The translations under genes were made by a program, and so were the position numbers. A stretch of 64,000 bases of DNA from Pseudomonas fluorescens HK44 (GTDB taxonomy: Bacteria > Pseudomonadota > Gammaproteobacteria > Pseudomonadales > Pseudomonadaceae). Shown piece by piece: positions 36,729 through 47,356 of the stretch (its first letter is position 1; each line of letters opens with the position of its first letter). Location: the NCBI RefSeq assembly GCF_000217955.3, contig NZ_AFOY02000009.1, positions 1-64,000 of the forward strand, given 5' to 3'. The notes under the pieces were generated by a model. The model did not search any database and had not been told where the DNA came from. It saw only the letters and a list, made by a program, of their open reading frames with translations.

Positions 36729-39179
36729 ATGGCCTCGCCAGCCCTTACATCCTTTCTTCCCCGGTTCGGCGTTGCCGCGGCAGTGGCCAGTGTGCTCAGT
36801 CTCACCGGTTGCCAGACCTGGAATGCCCAGGACAGCCTGCCACCCACCGCAGGCGTGCAGCCACTCAAAGGGTTGGCGCAAAACGTTTCGGTGCGGCGCA
36901 ATGCCTTGGGCGTGCCGCTGATCGAAAGCAACACCTTTCACGACGCGCTGTTCACCCTCGGTTACGTGCACGCCAGTGATCGCATCACCCAGATGGTCAC
37001 CCTGCGCCTGCTGGCCCAGGGTCGCCTGTCGGAGATGTCTGGCGCAGAGATGCTCGACGCTGACCGCTACATGCGGGCAGTCAACCTGAAGAAAAGTGCC
37101 GACGAGCTCTACAAGGCCTCCTCTCCACGCCTGCAACGCTTCTTTGAAGTCTATGCACGCGGGGTCAACGCCTACCTGTTCCGCTATCGCGACAAACTGC
37201 CGTCGGATCTCGCCGCCACTGGCTATAAGCCGGAATACTGGAAACCGGAGGATTCGGCGCTGATTTTCTGCCTGCTGAACTTCAGCCAGTCAGCCAACCT
37301 GCCGCAAGAAATCGCCTCGCTGGTGATGGCGCAAACTGTCACGACAGACAAACTCGCGTGGCTGTCGCCGTCCTATCCGGATGAAAAACTGCCACTGACC
37401 GAAGCTGAAAAGCTTAAAGGCGTGAAGCTCAACGGTACGATCCCGGGCCTGAGCGAACTCAGCAAAGCCGGCGACCAGTTGTCCGCATTGAATCCGCTCG
37501 GCGCCACAGCGTCGAACAACTGGGCGATTGCCCCGCAGCGCAGTCGCAGCGGCAAGAGCCTGCTGGCCAGCGACAGCCAATTCCCGATTGGCGTGCCGTC
37601 GCTGTGGAACTACGTGCAGATCCGCTCGCCGAAGTACCAGGCGGCCGGGGTTTCCATTGCGGGCCTTCCGATGGTCCTCGCCGGTTTCAACGGCAAAGTG
37701 GCGTGGAGCATGACCGCGGTCATGGGCGATAACCAGGACCTGTTTCTTGAAAAACTCAAGCGTCAAGGCAATGGCCTGAGCTACGAAGTCGCTGGTAAAT
37801 GGCAACCGGTGACGGTTCGTAACGAAACCTACTTCGTCAAAGGCCAGCGGCCGATTCGCGAAGCCGTGTACGAAACCCGCCACGGCCCGCTGCTCAACAG
37901 TGCCCAAGGCACCGCACTGGGCAATGGTTTCGGTCTGGCGTTGCAGATGCCGAACTTTACAGACGACAAGAGCCTCGACGCCTTCTTCGACCTGTCCCGT
38001 GCACAGAGCGCAGAGAAAGCCTCGGACGCCAGCCGTGAAATCCGCGCTATCGCGCTGAACATGGTGTTCGCCGACGCCAGCCACATCGGCTGGCAAGTCA
38101 CCGGGCGCTTCCCGAACCGCCGCGAAGGTGAAGGTGGGTTGCCATCGCCGGGCTGGGAAGGTCGTTACGACTGGGACGGTTACGCCGACCCGATGCTCCA
38201 CCCTTATGACCAGGACCCGGCCCAAGGCTGGATCGGCACCGCCAACCAGCGGGTCATCCCTCACGGTTACGGCATGCAGCTGTCCAACTCCTGGGCCGCT
38301 CCCGAGCGCGGCGAGCGCATCGCCGAACTGGCAAGTACCGGCAAGCACGACAGCCGCAGCATGATTGCCATGCAGTACGACCAGACCACGCTGTTCGCCG
38401 CCAAACTGAAAAAGATGTTTGAAGCGCCGGGCATGTCCCAGCCGCTCAAACAGGCGATCGACGCACTGCCGGTTGCCGAAGCCGGCAAAGCGCGCGAAGC
38501 TTACAGCCGCTTGATGGCATTCGACGGCAAGCTCAGCCCGACCTCCGCCGACGCAGCGATCTATGAACTGTTCCTGCAAGAGAGCATGAAGCAGATCTTC
38601 CTCGACGAGCTCGGCCCGCAGGACAGCCCGACGTGGAAAGCCTTCGTCGCCAACGGTAAATTGTCCTACTCGGCCCAGGCCGACCATTTGCTCGGTCGTG
38701 AGGACAGCCCGTTCTGGGATGACATCCGCACGCCGCAAAAAGAAGACAAACCGACCATTCTCGCCCGTAGCCTGGCTGCGGCCATCACGGCCGGCGAGAG
38801 CCAGATGGGCGCCGATCACAAAGCCTGGCAGTGGGGCAAACTGCACCACTACGAATGGAAAAACAGCCGCGGCCAGACCGTGCGCGGCGCCATGTCGGCC
38901 GGAGGTGACCACACCACGTTGAACGCTGCCGCCTACACCTGGGGACAGGATTTCAACGTGACGCTGGTGCCGGCGATGCGCTTCATTGTCGACTTCGGCC
39001 AGGCCGAACCGCTGATGGGCCAGAGCGGCACCGGTCAATCCGGCAACCCGGCCAGCCCGAACTATATCGACAGCATCGACCCGTGGCTCAAAGGCCAATA
39101 CATGAGCTTGCCGATGCAACCGCAGAACTTTGACAAGGTGTATGGCAAAACGCGGCTGACCCTGGTGCCGGGCAAGTAA
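36729..39179 (+). CDS. quiP: acyl-homoserine-lactone acylase QuiP (Ntn hydrolase)
   Basis: 816-residue penicillin-amidase-family enzyme that, in P. aeruginosa, cleaves long-chain AHL quorum signals. It is made as a precursor and self-cleaves before the Ser in [10 protein letters not shown] (about residue 261), giving alpha and beta chains. Other marks are [17 protein letters not shown] and [17 protein letters not shown]. The N-terminus has a lipobox, VLSLTGCQ near residue 23, so it may be a lipoprotein. The start at 36729 has AGGAG upstream. Name chosen by overall similarity to Pseudomonas QuiP. Confidence 0.86.
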   Translation: MASPALTSFLPRFGVAAAVASVLSLTGCQTWNAQDSLPPTAGVQPLKGLAQNVSVRRNALGVPLIESNTFHDALFTLGYVHASDRITQMVTLRLLAQGRLSEMSGAEMLDADRYMRAVNLKKSADELYKASSPRLQRFFEVYARGVNAYLFRYRDKLPSDLAATGYKPEYWKPEDSALIFCLLNFSQSANLPQEIASLVMAQTVTTDKLAWLSPSYPDEKLPLTEAEKLKGVKLNGTIPGLSELSKAGDQLSALNPLGATASNNWAIAPQRSRSGKSLLASDSQFPIGVPSLWNYVQIRSPKYQAAGVSIAGLPMVLAGFNGKVAWSMTAVMGDNQDLFLEKLKRQGNGLSYEVAGKWQPVTVRNETYFVKGQRPIREAVYETRHGPLLNSAQGTALGNGFGLALQMPNFTDDKSLDAFFDLSRAQSAEKASDASREIRAIALNMVFADASHIGWQVTGRFPNRREGEGGLPSPGWEGRYDWDGYADPMLHPYDQDPAQGWIGTANQRVIPHGYGMQLSNSWAAPERGERIAELASTGKHDSRSMIAMQYDQTTLFAAKLKKMFEAPGMSQPLKQAIDALPVAEAGKAREAYSRLMAFDGKLSPTSADAAIYELFLQESMKQIFLDELGPQDSPTWKAFVANGKLSYSAQADHLLGREDSPFWDDIRTPQKEDKPTILARSLAAAITAGESQMGADHKAWQWGKLHHYEWKNSRGQTVRGAMSAGGDHTTLNAAAYTWGQDFNVTLVPAMRFIVDFGQAEPLMGQSGTGQSGNPASPNYIDSIDPWLKGQYMSLPMQPQNFDKVYGKTRLTLVPGK

Positions 39180-39420
39180 CACGATGGTGATCTGTGACAA
39201 GGCAGCTTGCTTCCTCGCCACAGATCGCTCTACTTTGGTGCGGCAAATTGTACACGCCCGTTTTCGGGCACGATTCCTCTCCAGACGTGTCTTGAATCAT
39301 CTTTTAAAACGCTTGTTCGGGACTCTGGTTCGGAAATTGCTACTTTCTTAAGGTCTTACGCTTTCCAGTAACAATAATTTCGCGCCACAAGCGCTCAAAT
39401 TGGTTCTTAGGGATTTAATA

Positions 39421-40200
39421 ATGAAAAAAGCATTGCTGACCCTTTCTGCACTGGCGTTGTGCATGGCCGCTGGTTCCGCACTGGCCAAGGAATACAAAGA
39501 ACTGCGTTTTGGTGTTGACCCGTCCTACGCTCCGTTCGAGTCCAAAGCGGCCGACGGCAGCCTGGTGGGCTTTGACATCGATCTGGGCAACGCGATCTGC
39601 GCCGAACTGAAGGTCAAGTGCAAATGGGTCGAAAGCGATTTCGACGGTATGATTCCGGGCCTCAAGGCCAATAAATTCGACGGTGTGATCTCTTCGATGA
39701 CCGTCACCGAAGCCCGCGAAAAAGTCATCGACTTCTCCAGCGAGCTGTTCTCCGGCCCTACCGCACTGGTCTACAAGAAAGGTTCCGGCGTTTCTGACGT
39801 GGCCTCGCTCAAGGGTAAAAAGGTCGGCTACGAGCAAGGCACTATCCAGGAAGCCTACGCCAAGGCCGTGCTGGACAAGGCTGGCGTGACCACTCAGGCC
39901 TACGCCAACCAGGATCAGGTCTACGCCGACCTGACTTCCGGTCGTCTGGACGCCTCGATCCAGGACATGCTGCAAGCCGAACTGGGCTTCTTGAAGTCGC
40001 CACAAGGTGCTGCTTATGAAGTCAGCAAGCCGGTCAACGATCCTTTGCTGCCAGCCAAAACAGCTGTCGGTATCTCGAAAGGTAACAAAGAGCTCAAAGC
40101 CCTTCTTGATAAAGGTATCAAAGCGTTACACGATGATGGCACCTACGCGACCATTCAAAAGAAACACTTCGGTGATCTGAATCTGTACAGCGGCAAATAA
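39421..40200 (+). CDS. basic amino acid ABC transporter, periplasmic binding protein
   Basis: 259-residue periplasmic binding protein with signal peptide KKALLTLSALALCMAAGSALA. The mature part, LRFGVDPSYAPFESKAADGS then GFDIDLGNAIC, is the SBP_bac_3 pattern of HisJ/ArgT proteins for histidine, lysine, arginine or ornithine. The conserved ligand Asp and Arg regions (SMTVTEAREKVIDFS) are present. First gene of the hisJ-Q-M-P-type operon. Confidence 0.92.
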   Translation: MKKALLTLSALALCMAAGSALAKEYKELRFGVDPSYAPFESKAADGSLVGFDIDLGNAICAELKVKCKWVESDFDGMIPGLKANKFDGVISSMTVTEAREKVIDFSSELFSGPTALVYKKGSGVSDVASLKGKKVGYEQGTIQEAYAKAVLDKAGVTTQAYANQDQVYADLTSGRLDASIQDMLQAELGFLKSPQGAAYEVSKPVNDPLLPAKTAVGISKGNKELKALLDKGIKALHDDGTYATIQKKHFGDLNLYSGK

Positions 40201-40206
40201 TGCCCG

Positions 40207-40235
40207 GCGCCCATCCTCGTGATGGGCGCTTTTTT
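40207..40235 (+). terminator. intercistronic terminator after the binding-protein gene
   Basis: GCGCCCATC-CTCGT-GATGGGCGC followed by six T, just after the stop codon and 24 bases before the first permease. It probably reduces expression of the membrane genes relative to the binding protein. Confidence 0.88.
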
Positions 40236-40258
40236 CACGCTATCAGGTTGCAGATTTT

Positions 40259-40987
40259 ATGTTTGAACAACTGTTACAAAACCTCGGGCTTTCTGCCTTC
40301 AGCTTGAAGGGCTTCGGTCCGCTGCTGATGCAAGGCACCTGGATGACCATCAAATTATCGGTGTTGTCGCTGCTGGTGGCCGTGTTGCTCGGTCTGCTCG
40401 GCGCCACTGCCAAACTCTCCAGCGTCAAACTGCTACGAGTTCCCGCCCAGGTCTACACCACACTGATCCGCGGCGTGCCGGACCTGGTACTGATGCTGCT
40501 GATTTTCTACAGCCTGCAAACCTGGCTGACCTCCCTGACCGACCTGATGGAATGGGAGTACATCGAAATCAACCCGTTCAGCGCCGGGGTCATCACCCTG
40601 GGCTTCATTTATGGCGCGTATTTCACCGAGACCTTTCGCGGCGCGATCCTCGCTGTCCCACGGGGCCAGGTCGAAGCCGCCACTGCGTATGGCCTCAAAC
40701 GCGGTCAGCGGTTCCGCTTCGTGGTGTTCCCGCAGATGATGCGCTTCGCCCTGCCGGGCATCGGCAATAACTGGATGGTGATGCTCAAGGCCACCGCGCT
40801 GGTGTCGATCATCGGCCTGGCGGACCTGGTCAAAGCGGCTCAAGACGCCGGTAAAAGCTCCTATCAACTGTTTTACTTCCTGGTGCTGGCCGCCTTGATT
40901 TACCTGCTGATCACCAGCGCTTCGAACTTTGTCCTGCGCAGGCTTGAACGCCGTTATGCCGCCGGCGCCCGGGAGGCCGTACGATGA
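40259..40987 (+). CDS. amino acid ABC transporter permease (HisQ type)
   Basis: 242-residue inner-membrane permease with about five segments and the EAA loop VEAATAYGLKRGQRFRFVVFPQ. It pairs with the next gene to form the channel. The stop overlaps the next start by four bases (ATGA). Confidence 0.92.
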   Translation: MFEQLLQNLGLSAFSLKGFGPLLMQGTWMTIKLSVLSLLVAVLLGLLGATAKLSSVKLLRVPAQVYTTLIRGVPDLVLMLLIFYSLQTWLTSLTDLMEWEYIEINPFSAGVITLGFIYGAYFTETFRGAILAVPRGQVEAATAYGLKRGQRFRFVVFPQMMRFALPGIGNNWMVMLKATALVSIIGLADLVKAAQDAGKSSYQLFYFLVLAALIYLLITSASNFVLRRLERRYAAGAREAVR

Positions 40988-41694
40988 TCGAACTTCTGCA
41001 GGACTACTGGAGACCGTTCCTTTACACCGACGGTTATCACATTACTGGCCTGGCGATGACCATGTGGCTGCTCAGCGCCTCGATCTTCATCGGCTTTCTG
41101 GTGTCGATTCCGCTGTCGATTGCCCGGGTTTCATCCAAGCTTTACGTGCGCTGGCCGGTGCAGTTCTACACCTACCTGTTCCGTGGCACGCCGCTGTATA
41201 TCCAGTTGCTGATTTGCTACACCGGGATCTACAGCCTGGCCGCGGTTCGTGCGCAGCCGGTGCTCGATGCGTTCTTTCGCGATGCGATGAACTGCACCAT
41301 CCTCGCGTTTGCCTTGAATACCTGCGCCTACACCACGGAGATTTTCGCCGGGGCGATTCGCAGCATGGCCCACGGCGAAGTCGAAGCGGCCAAGGCCTAC
41401 GGCCTGACGGGCTGGAAGTTGTACGCCTACGTGATCATGCCGTCGGCCCTGCGTCGTTCGTTGCCGTACTACAGCAACGAAGTGATCCTGATGCTGCACT
41501 CGACCACCGTGGCGTTCACCGCCACCGTCCCGGACATTTTGAAAGTGGCGCGGGATGCCAACTCGGCGACCTTTCTGACCTTTCAGTCGTTCGGCATCGC
41601 CGCGCTGATTTACCTGACCGTCACCTTTGCGCTGGTCGGCCTGTTCCGACTGGCCGAACGCCGCTGGCTGGCGTTCCTCGGGCCGACTCACTAG
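40984..41694 (+). CDS. amino acid ABC transporter permease (HisM type)
   Basis: 236-residue second permease with EAA loop VEAAKAYGLTGWKLYAYVIMPS. Translation is coupled to the preceding gene. The C-terminus LAERRWLAF is typical of HisM. Confidence 0.92.
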   Translation: MIELLQDYWRPFLYTDGYHITGLAMTMWLLSASIFIGFLVSIPLSIARVSSKLYVRWPVQFYTYLFRGTPLYIQLLICYTGIYSLAAVRAQPVLDAFFRDAMNCTILAFALNTCAYTTEIFAGAIRSMAHGEVEAAKAYGLTGWKLYAYVIMPSALRRSLPYYSNEVILMLHSTTVAFTATVPDILKVARDANSATFLTFQSFGIAALIYLTVTFALVGLFRLAERRWLAFLGPTH

Positions 41695-41706
41695 GATTTT
41701 TTGCAA

Positions 41707-42825
41707 ATGCGCCACCAGATCCATGACCTGCTTGCCCCACTGCCGGGCACTGCACGACAGATCCACAGCTTCCACTTCGGCCCGACCCAGGCCAAAGGCA
41801 AGATCTACATCCAGTCCTCGCTGCACGCCGACGAAATGCCCGGCATGCTGGTGGCCTGGCACCTCAAGCTGCGCCTGGCGGAACTCGAAGCCGCCGGCCG
41901 TCTGCGCAGCGAGATCGTGCTGGTGCCCGTGGCCAACCCGATCGGCCTCGAACAAGTGCTGATGGACGTGCCACTGGGCCGCTACGAACTGGAAAGCGGA
42001 CAAAACTTCAACCGCTGGTTCGTTGACCTCGGCGAAGAAGTCGCCAGCGAGATCGAAGGGCAACTGAACGACGACCCTCAACACAACCTTGAGCTGATCC
42101 GCAGCAGCCTGCGCAACGCGCTGGCTCGGCAAACCGCCAGCACCCAACTGCAATCCCAGCGCCTGACCCTGCAAACACTGGCCTGCGACGCGGACATGGT
42201 GCTGGACCTGCATTGTGATTTCGAAGCCGTTGCACACCTGTACACCACGCCCGAGGCCTGGCCGCAAGTCGAGCCTCTGGCGCGCTACATCGGCGCCGAA
42301 GCCAGCCTGCTGGCCACCGACTCCGGCGGTCATTCATTCGACGAGTGTTTCACTCTGGTCTGGTGGCAAATGCAGGAGCGCTTCGGTGAGCACTTCAACA
42401 TTCCGCTGGGCAGCTTCTCGGTGACTGTCGAATTACGCGGTCAAGGCGACGTCAATCATCCGCTGGCCAGCCGCGACTGCCAGGCGCTGATCGACTATCT
42501 GGTTCATTTCGGCGCTATCGAAGGTCAAGCACCGCCCTTGCCCGAACTGCCCTACCCTGCCACGCCTCTGGCCGCGGTAGAACCGGTTGCAACCCCGGTC
42601 GGCGGTTTGCTGGTGTACAGCGTGCTGCCGGGCGAGTATCTGGCGGAGGGACAACTGATTGCCGAAATCATCGACCCGATCGGCGACCGTGTGACCCCGG
42701 TTCATTGCGCCAACGCCGGCCTGCTCTACGCCCGTTCGACTCGCCGAATGGCCACCGCAGGCATGGTGATTGCCCATGTTGCAGGCCTCGAAGCCTATCG
42801 CACCGGCTACCTACTTTCGCCTTGA
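41707..42825 (+). CDS. succinylglutamate desuccinylase/aspartoacylase family protein
   Basis: 372-residue zinc hydrolase fold. Zinc ligands: His and Glu in [12 protein letters not shown] (about residue 40), and a His in [16 protein letters not shown]. It ends with a lipoyl-like beta-barrel part ([20 protein letters not shown]). AstE-type enzymes release succinate in arginine breakdown. Lying between the permeases and ATPase of a basic amino acid importer, this one may process an imported N-acylated amino acid; inference. Start at ATG 41707, not TTG 41701. Confidence 0.83.
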   Translation: MRHQIHDLLAPLPGTARQIHSFHFGPTQAKGKIYIQSSLHADEMPGMLVAWHLKLRLAELEAAGRLRSEIVLVPVANPIGLEQVLMDVPLGRYELESGQNFNRWFVDLGEEVASEIEGQLNDDPQHNLELIRSSLRNALARQTASTQLQSQRLTLQTLACDADMVLDLHCDFEAVAHLYTTPEAWPQVEPLARYIGAEASLLATDSGGHSFDECFTLVWWQMQERFGEHFNIPLGSFSVTVELRGQGDVNHPLASRDCQALIDYLVHFGAIEGQAPPLPELPYPATPLAAVEPVATPVGGLLVYSVLPGEYLAEGQLIAEIIDPIGDRVTPVHCANAGLLYARSTRRMATAGMVIAHVAGLEAYRTGYLLSP

Positions 42826-42838
42826 GGATGCATGCCCC

Positions 42839-43603
42839 ATGTACAAACTGACCATCGAAGGCCTGCATAAATGCTACGGCACTCATGAAGTGCTCAAGGG
42901 CGTTTCGCTCAAGGCCAAGACCGGTGACGTGATCAGCCTGATCGGCGCCAGCGGCTCGGGCAAAAGCACTTTTTTGCGCTGCATCAACTTTCTCGAACAA
43001 CCCAACGACGGCGCCATGAGCCTGGACGGTCAAGCGATCCGCATGATCAAAGACCCCCATGGCATGCGGGTGGCCGACGAAGCCGAACTGCAACGAATCC
43101 GTACCCGCCTGGCCATGGTGTTCCAGCACTTCAACCTGTGGAGCCACATGACCGTGCTGGAAAACATCACCATGGCCCCGCGCCGGGTGCTGGGTGTCAG
43201 CAAGAAAGATGCTGAAGATCGCGCCCGGCGTTATCTGGACAAGGTCGGTCTGGCGGCGCGCGTGGCGGATCAATACCCGGCGTTCCTGTCGGGCGGTCAG
43301 CAGCAGCGGGTGGCGATTGCCCGAGCGCTGGCGATGGAGCCGGAAGTCATGCTGTTCGACGAACCGACCTCGGCGCTCGACCCGGAGCTGGTAGGCGAAG
43401 TGCTCAAGGTAATCCAGGGCCTGGCCGAAGAAGGCCGGACCATGATCATGGTGACCCACGAAATGAGCTTCGCCCGCAAAGTCTCGAATCAGGTGCTGTT
43501 CCTGCATCAGGGGCTGGTAGAGGAAGAAGGGGCACCTGAAGACGTGCTGGGTAATCCGAAAAGCGAACGCCTGAAGCAATTCCTGAGCGGCAACCTCAAA
43601 TAG
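42839..43603 (+). CDS. amino acid ABC transporter ATPase (HisP type)
   Basis: 254-residue ATPase with Walker [10 protein letters not shown], signature [15 protein letters not shown] and Walker [17 protein letters not shown]. Energises the basic amino acid importer. The start ATG at 42839 lies 13 bases after the aspartoacylase gene, with GAGGA upstream. Last gene of the operon. Confidence 0.94.
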   Translation: MYKLTIEGLHKCYGTHEVLKGVSLKAKTGDVISLIGASGSGKSTFLRCINFLEQPNDGAMSLDGQAIRMIKDPHGMRVADEAELQRIRTRLAMVFQHFNLWSHMTVLENITMAPRRVLGVSKKDAEDRARRYLDKVGLAARVADQYPAFLSGGQQQRVAIARALAMEPEVMLFDEPTSALDPELVGEVLKVIQGLAEEGRTMIMVTHEMSFARKVSNQVLFLHQGLVEEEGAPEDVLGNPKSERLKQFLSGNLK

Positions 43604-43659
43604 CCCCAGATTCTGTGGGATCAAACCAGCCCTGGGCCATTGAATTTCGATGCAGGAAA

Positions 43660-43878
43660 TCAGGCAACCGGCGCCGGAGGCGGCTTATCCGGCAAGGTGG
43701 GTTCGCCAGGCTCGCCAGGTTCGGTCGGTTGTTCGTTCGGGGTATCGGGGTCGGGTTGACCGGGGATTCCGCCGGCCTGCGCGACAGGCGGATGCGCCAG
43801 CAATGACCAGGCCAGCAGGCCCACTTGATTGGGCTCAAGCCTTGCCAGTTCGGCACTTATTCGCGGATCGATCTTCAT
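43660..43878 (-). CDS. small proline-rich protein, unknown
   Basis: 72 residues. The first 30 (MKIDPRISAELARLEPNQVG) look helical and soluble. The rest is Pro/Gly/Glu-rich (PGQPDPDTPNEQPTEPG). AGGAG precedes the ATG at 43878. I do not recognise it. Same strand as dcd but separate from it. Confidence 0.6.
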   Translation of the reverse strand: MKIDPRISAELARLEPNQVGLLAWSLLAHPPVAQAGGIPGQPDPDTPNEQPTEPGEPGEPTLPDKPPPAPVA

Positions 43879-43985
43879 GAAGCACTCCTGAGCGATGGCC
43901 CGATGCGCCTTGCGCGCATCGGAGCAGTACACCCCATAGAGTGTACGCCCACCCAGGAATTCCATCGGTTTGTCAGACGGCTGAC

Positions 43986-44552
43986 TCAGGTACGCGGCAG
44001 GGTCACGCCACGCTGGCCCTGGTACTTGCCGCCACGGTCCTTATAGGACACTTCACACTCTTCGTCGGACTCGAAAAACAGCATCTGCGCCACGCCTTCG
44101 TTGGCATAGATCTTCGCAGGCAACGTGGTGGTGTTCGAGAACTCCAGGGTCACGTGACCTTCCCACTCCGGTTCCAGCGGCGTGACGTTGACGATGATGC
44201 CGCAGCGAGCGTAGGTGCTCTTGCCCAGGCAGATCGTCAGTACATTGCGCGGAATACGGAAGAACTCGACGGTACGCGCCAGCGCGAAAGAGTTTGGCGG
44301 AATGATGCACACATCGCTTTTGACGTCGACGAAGCTCTTCTCATCAAAGTTTTTCGGATCGACAGTCGCCGAGTTGATGTTGGTGAACACCTTGAATTCA
44401 TCGGCGCAACGCACGTCATAGCCGTAGCTCGATACGCCGAAGGAAATCAGCCGGTCGGCACCTTCGCCACGCATCTGGCGCTCTACGAAGGGCTCGATCA
44501 TGCCGTGCTCTTGCGCCATGCGGCGAATCCACTTGTCCGATTTGATGCTCAT
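43986..44552 (-). CDS. dcd: dCTP deaminase
   Basis: 188-residue enzyme that turns dCTP into dUTP for dTMP synthesis. It opens [20 protein letters not shown] and holds the family stretch [20 protein letters not shown] with the catalytic Glu, plus [15 protein letters not shown]. Normal length. Confidence 0.96.
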   Translation of the reverse strand: MSIKSDKWIRRMAQEHGMIEPFVERQMRGEGADRLISFGVSSYGYDVRCADEFKVFTNINSATVDPKNFDEKSFVDVKSDVCIIPPNSFALARTVEFFRIPRNVLTICLGKSTYARCGIIVNVTPLEPEWEGHVTLEFSNTTTLPAKIYANEGVAQMLFFESDEECEVSYKDRGGKYQGQRGVTLPRT

Positions 44553-44905
44553 GGCGGGTGTCCTGAATAGCGAGGTGGAAAAATTCTGTCCGGCATCTTA
44601 CCGGGGCGCGCCGCCGGTTCAAAGTCCGGGGCACATTTCTCGCCGATCCCCCACGATTTCCGGGCCTTCGCGGCAATACAGCGCACCGTCAGTCATGAAA
44701 ACAGAGAAACCTTCGTAAAGACCATTGGCACGTTCAGGAAAAAGGGTTAAGGTGGCGCCACTGTGCTGCTTGTGTCACTGAGAATCTCTACACGATATGT
44801 TGAATTTCGATCCAACCATCTACAAGAATTTTTCCTGCTCTTTGCACTCAGTCTCGGCCAGGGTTCTTCCTGAGTCGCAGTTATCTTTGTTCAAGGAGTT
44901 ACACC
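44553..44905. other. dcd-cold shock intergenic region and long leader
   Basis: 353 bases. The right part should include the long 5' leader typical of cold shock genes, ending in AAGGAG before the start. The left part contains a minus-strand open frame of about 50 codons (44619-44774) that ends YCREGPEIVGDRREMCPGL and looks coding in composition. Its only ATG (44696) would give 25 residues. Confidence 0.45.
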
Positions 44906-45115
44906 ATGTCTAATCGCCAAACCGGTACCGTTAAGTGGTTCAACGATGAAAAAGGCTTCGGCTTCATCACCCCACAATCCGGTGACGACCTGTTCGTTCA
45001 CTTCAAAGCTATCCAATCCGACGGCTTCAAAAGCCTGAAAGAAGGCCAACAGGTTTCTTTCATCGCTACCCGCGGTCAGAAAGGCATGCAAGCTGAAGAA
45101 GTTCAAGTTATCTAA
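44906..45115 (+). CDS. cold shock domain protein (CspA family)
   Basis: 69-residue single cold shock domain. Both RNA-binding motifs are exact: RNP1 KGFGFI and RNP2 DLFVHF. It would act as an RNA chaperone. Closest in feel to CapB/CspD of Pseudomonas. AAGGAG lies before the start, and a strong terminator follows 17 bases after the stop. Confidence 0.95.
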   Translation: MSNRQTGTVKWFNDEKGFGFITPQSGDDLFVHFKAIQSDGFKSLKEGQQVSFIATRGQKGMQAEEVQVI

Positions 45116-45131
45116 CTTGTCCTGATTTAGT

Positions 45132-45164
45132 AAAAAGCCCCGCCCTCAAAAGCGGGGCTTTTTT
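45132..45164 (+). terminator. terminator of the cold shock gene
   Basis: AAAAAGCCCCGC pairs with GCGGGGCTTTTTT around a CCTCAAAA loop, followed by a T run. Confidence 0.92.
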
Positions 45165-45271
45165 GTGCCCGTCTGTTTTTACCGACCATGCCAAATATCG
45201 TGAGATTTTCATTCACCCTCTGAAGACTTACTCTAGAAACAGCCTCAACATCCTCATCAGGAAGCGGCAAC

Positions 45272-45625
45272 GTGACTGACACCAACCATGAAACCGAAAC
45301 CCCGGCGCAAATGCGCCGAACCACGCTCTACCTGACCCTGGCCCAGGTTCCGGAAGGCAAAGTGGTGAGTTACGGTCAGCTCGCCGAACTGGCAGGCCTG
45401 GGACGGGCCGCGCGCTGGGTGGGCCGCACACTGAGTCAGTTGCCCGGCGACACCAAACTGCCCTGGCATCGCGTATTGGCTGCCGGCGGTCGCCTCAGTT
45501 TGCCGGTGGGAAGCCCCTCAGGCGATGAACAGCGGGCACGTTTGCGCATGGAAGGTGTCAGTATCCTGAACAATCGTGTTGATATTCAGCGTCATGGCTG
45601 GCGCCCGGTAGAGCACAGCGGTTAG
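45272..45625 (+). CDS. alkyltransferase-like protein (MGMT family, Trp in place of Cys)
   Basis: 117-residue DNA-binding domain of the O6-alkylguanine-DNA alkyltransferase fold. The active-site PCHR becomes PWHR (KLPWHRVLAAGG), so it can bind alkylated guanine but not remove it. This defines the ATL proteins, which flag lesions for nucleotide excision repair. The start is GTG, with AGGAAG upstream. Confidence 0.92.
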   Translation: MTDTNHETETPAQMRRTTLYLTLAQVPEGKVVSYGQLAELAGLGRAARWVGRTLSQLPGDTKLPWHRVLAAGGRLSLPVGSPSGDEQRARLRMEGVSILNNRVDIQRHGWRPVEHSG

Positions 45626-45668
45626 AGTGCGCGCTTTGTTTTCGCAATTTTGAGGCAGACTCCAGCCC

Positions 45669-47231
45669 ATGCCCCGTAAAACCTGGCGCGCCGCGCTCGC
45701 TGCTTATGCCAGCCCCTCGACGCTCGTACTGTTGCTACTGGGTTTCGCCGCTGGCCTACCCTACATGCTGGTATTCTCAACGCTTTCCGTGTGGCTGCGT
45801 GAGGCCGGCGTGGCCCGAGAAACGATTGGTTATGCCAGCCTGATCGGGCTGGCGTACGCGTTTAAATGGGTGTGGTCGCCACTTCTCGACCAATGGCGCC
45901 TGCCATTACTCGGCAAACTCGGCCGACGACGCTCCTGGCTGGTCCTGGCGCAAATACTGCTGGTCCTCGGCCTGATCGGCATGGGTTTCTGCGACCCGCA
46001 AAAACACCTGTCCTGGCTGATTGCGATTGCCGTTCTGGTCGCATTCGCCTCTGCCACCCAGGATATTGCCGTCGATGCCTATCGCCTGGAAATTGTCGAC
46101 GACACGCGCCAGGCGGCACTGGCTGCCAGTTATATGTCCGGCTATCGGGTCGCGGCCCTCTTGGCGACAGCGGGCGCACTGTTCATTGCCGAAGGCTTCG
46201 GTTCCACCGGGTTCAACTACAAGCACTCGGCCTGGACCGGCACCTACGCACTGTTCGGCCTGCTGATGATCCCGGCACTGGTGACCAGCCTGCTCATGCG
46301 CGAGCCTCCTGTGCCGCTGCGTACCCAACTGTCCGCTGGTCGCTACAGTTTTGCGCACCAATTGGTGTCGGTATTCGTACTTATCGTTTTGCTGGTATCG
46401 GTGCCCGCAATGTTTACCCAGCTCTACAACACCGACTTCGCCAGCGTGATCACGGGCGCCATGAGCCCATTGGATCTGCTGCTGGAAGATCGAGCGTTTC
46501 TCCGGGCGCTGCTCTATATCATCCTGACCAGCCTGTGCCTCTCCGCCATGGGCCGTCGCGGCCTGGCCCCGGTACTGACGCCCGTCAACGACTTCGTTGT
46601 GCGCTACCGCTGGCAGGCCTTTCTGCTGCTGGGCCTGATCGCCACCTATCGAATGTCCGACACCGTCATGGGCGTCATGGCCAACGTGTTTTACATTGAC
46701 CTGGGCTTCACCAAGGATCAGATCGCCGGCGTCAGCAAGATCTTCGGCCTGATCATGACCCTGATAGGCGCCGGCATGGGTGGCCTGCTGATCGTGCGCT
46801 TCGGAATCCTGCCGATCCTGTTCATCGGCGGGTTCGCATCAGCCGCTACCAACCTGCTGTTTGTGATGCTCGCCGACATGGGCGCCAACCTGGAGATGCT
46901 GATCGTCACCATTTCCCTCGATAACTTCAGTTCAGGCATGGCCACCTCGGCCTTCGTCGCCTACCTGTCGAGCCTGACCAACCTGAAGTTTTCCGCGACC
47001 CAGTACGCCCTGCTCAGCTCGATCATGCTCCTGCTGCCACGCCTGATCGGCGGCTACTCCGGAGTCATGGTGGAGAAATACGGCTATCACAACTTCTTCA
47101 TCATCACGACACTGCTCGGCGTGCCAACCCTGCTGTTGATCGCCCTGCACTGGTTCCAGGAAAACCGCCGTGAAGGTCCGACACCAACGCCCGAGCCAGC
47201 CAAGACCGCCACCACCGTCGAAGAATCATAG
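45669..47231 (+). CDS. ampG: AmpG-type muropeptide permease (MFS)
   Basis: 520-residue inner-membrane protein with at least 12 hydrophobic segments. It opens [25 protein letters not shown] and holds the AmpG stretch [17 protein letters not shown]. It imports GlcNAc-anhydroMurNAc peptides for cell-wall recycling and so affects AmpC induction. Pseudomonas often has two AmpG paralogs, and I cannot tell which one this is. Confidence 0.9.
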   Translation: MPRKTWRAALAAYASPSTLVLLLLGFAAGLPYMLVFSTLSVWLREAGVARETIGYASLIGLAYAFKWVWSPLLDQWRLPLLGKLGRRRSWLVLAQILLVLGLIGMGFCDPQKHLSWLIAIAVLVAFASATQDIAVDAYRLEIVDDTRQAALAASYMSGYRVAALLATAGALFIAEGFGSTGFNYKHSAWTGTYALFGLLMIPALVTSLLMREPPVPLRTQLSAGRYSFAHQLVSVFVLIVLLVSVPAMFTQLYNTDFASVITGAMSPLDLLLEDRAFLRALLYIILTSLCLSAMGRRGLAPVLTPVNDFVVRYRWQAFLLLGLIATYRMSDTVMGVMANVFYIDLGFTKDQIAGVSKIFGLIMTLIGAGMGGLLIVRFGILPILFIGGFASAATNLLFVMLADMGANLEMLIVTISLDNFSSGMATSAFVAYLSSLTNLKFSATQYALLSSIMLLLPRLIGGYSGVMVEKYGYHNFFIITTLLGVPTLLLIALHWFQENRREGPTPTPEPAKTATTVEES

Positions 47232-47356
47232 CCCCTGGAGCGCGGGGCTTTCCCCGCACTCGAGCCACGCCGCCGGCCGCAATCCTGTACGCCAGCAAAT
47301 CTCACCCGTACAATGCTTCGTCATTTCTAGTCTTCAGCAACCGACAACGGCCTACC

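Noticed and set aside
37290-39221. 643-codon minus-strand frame opposite quiP
   Set aside because: Shadow frame; the plus-strand acylase motifs are decisive.
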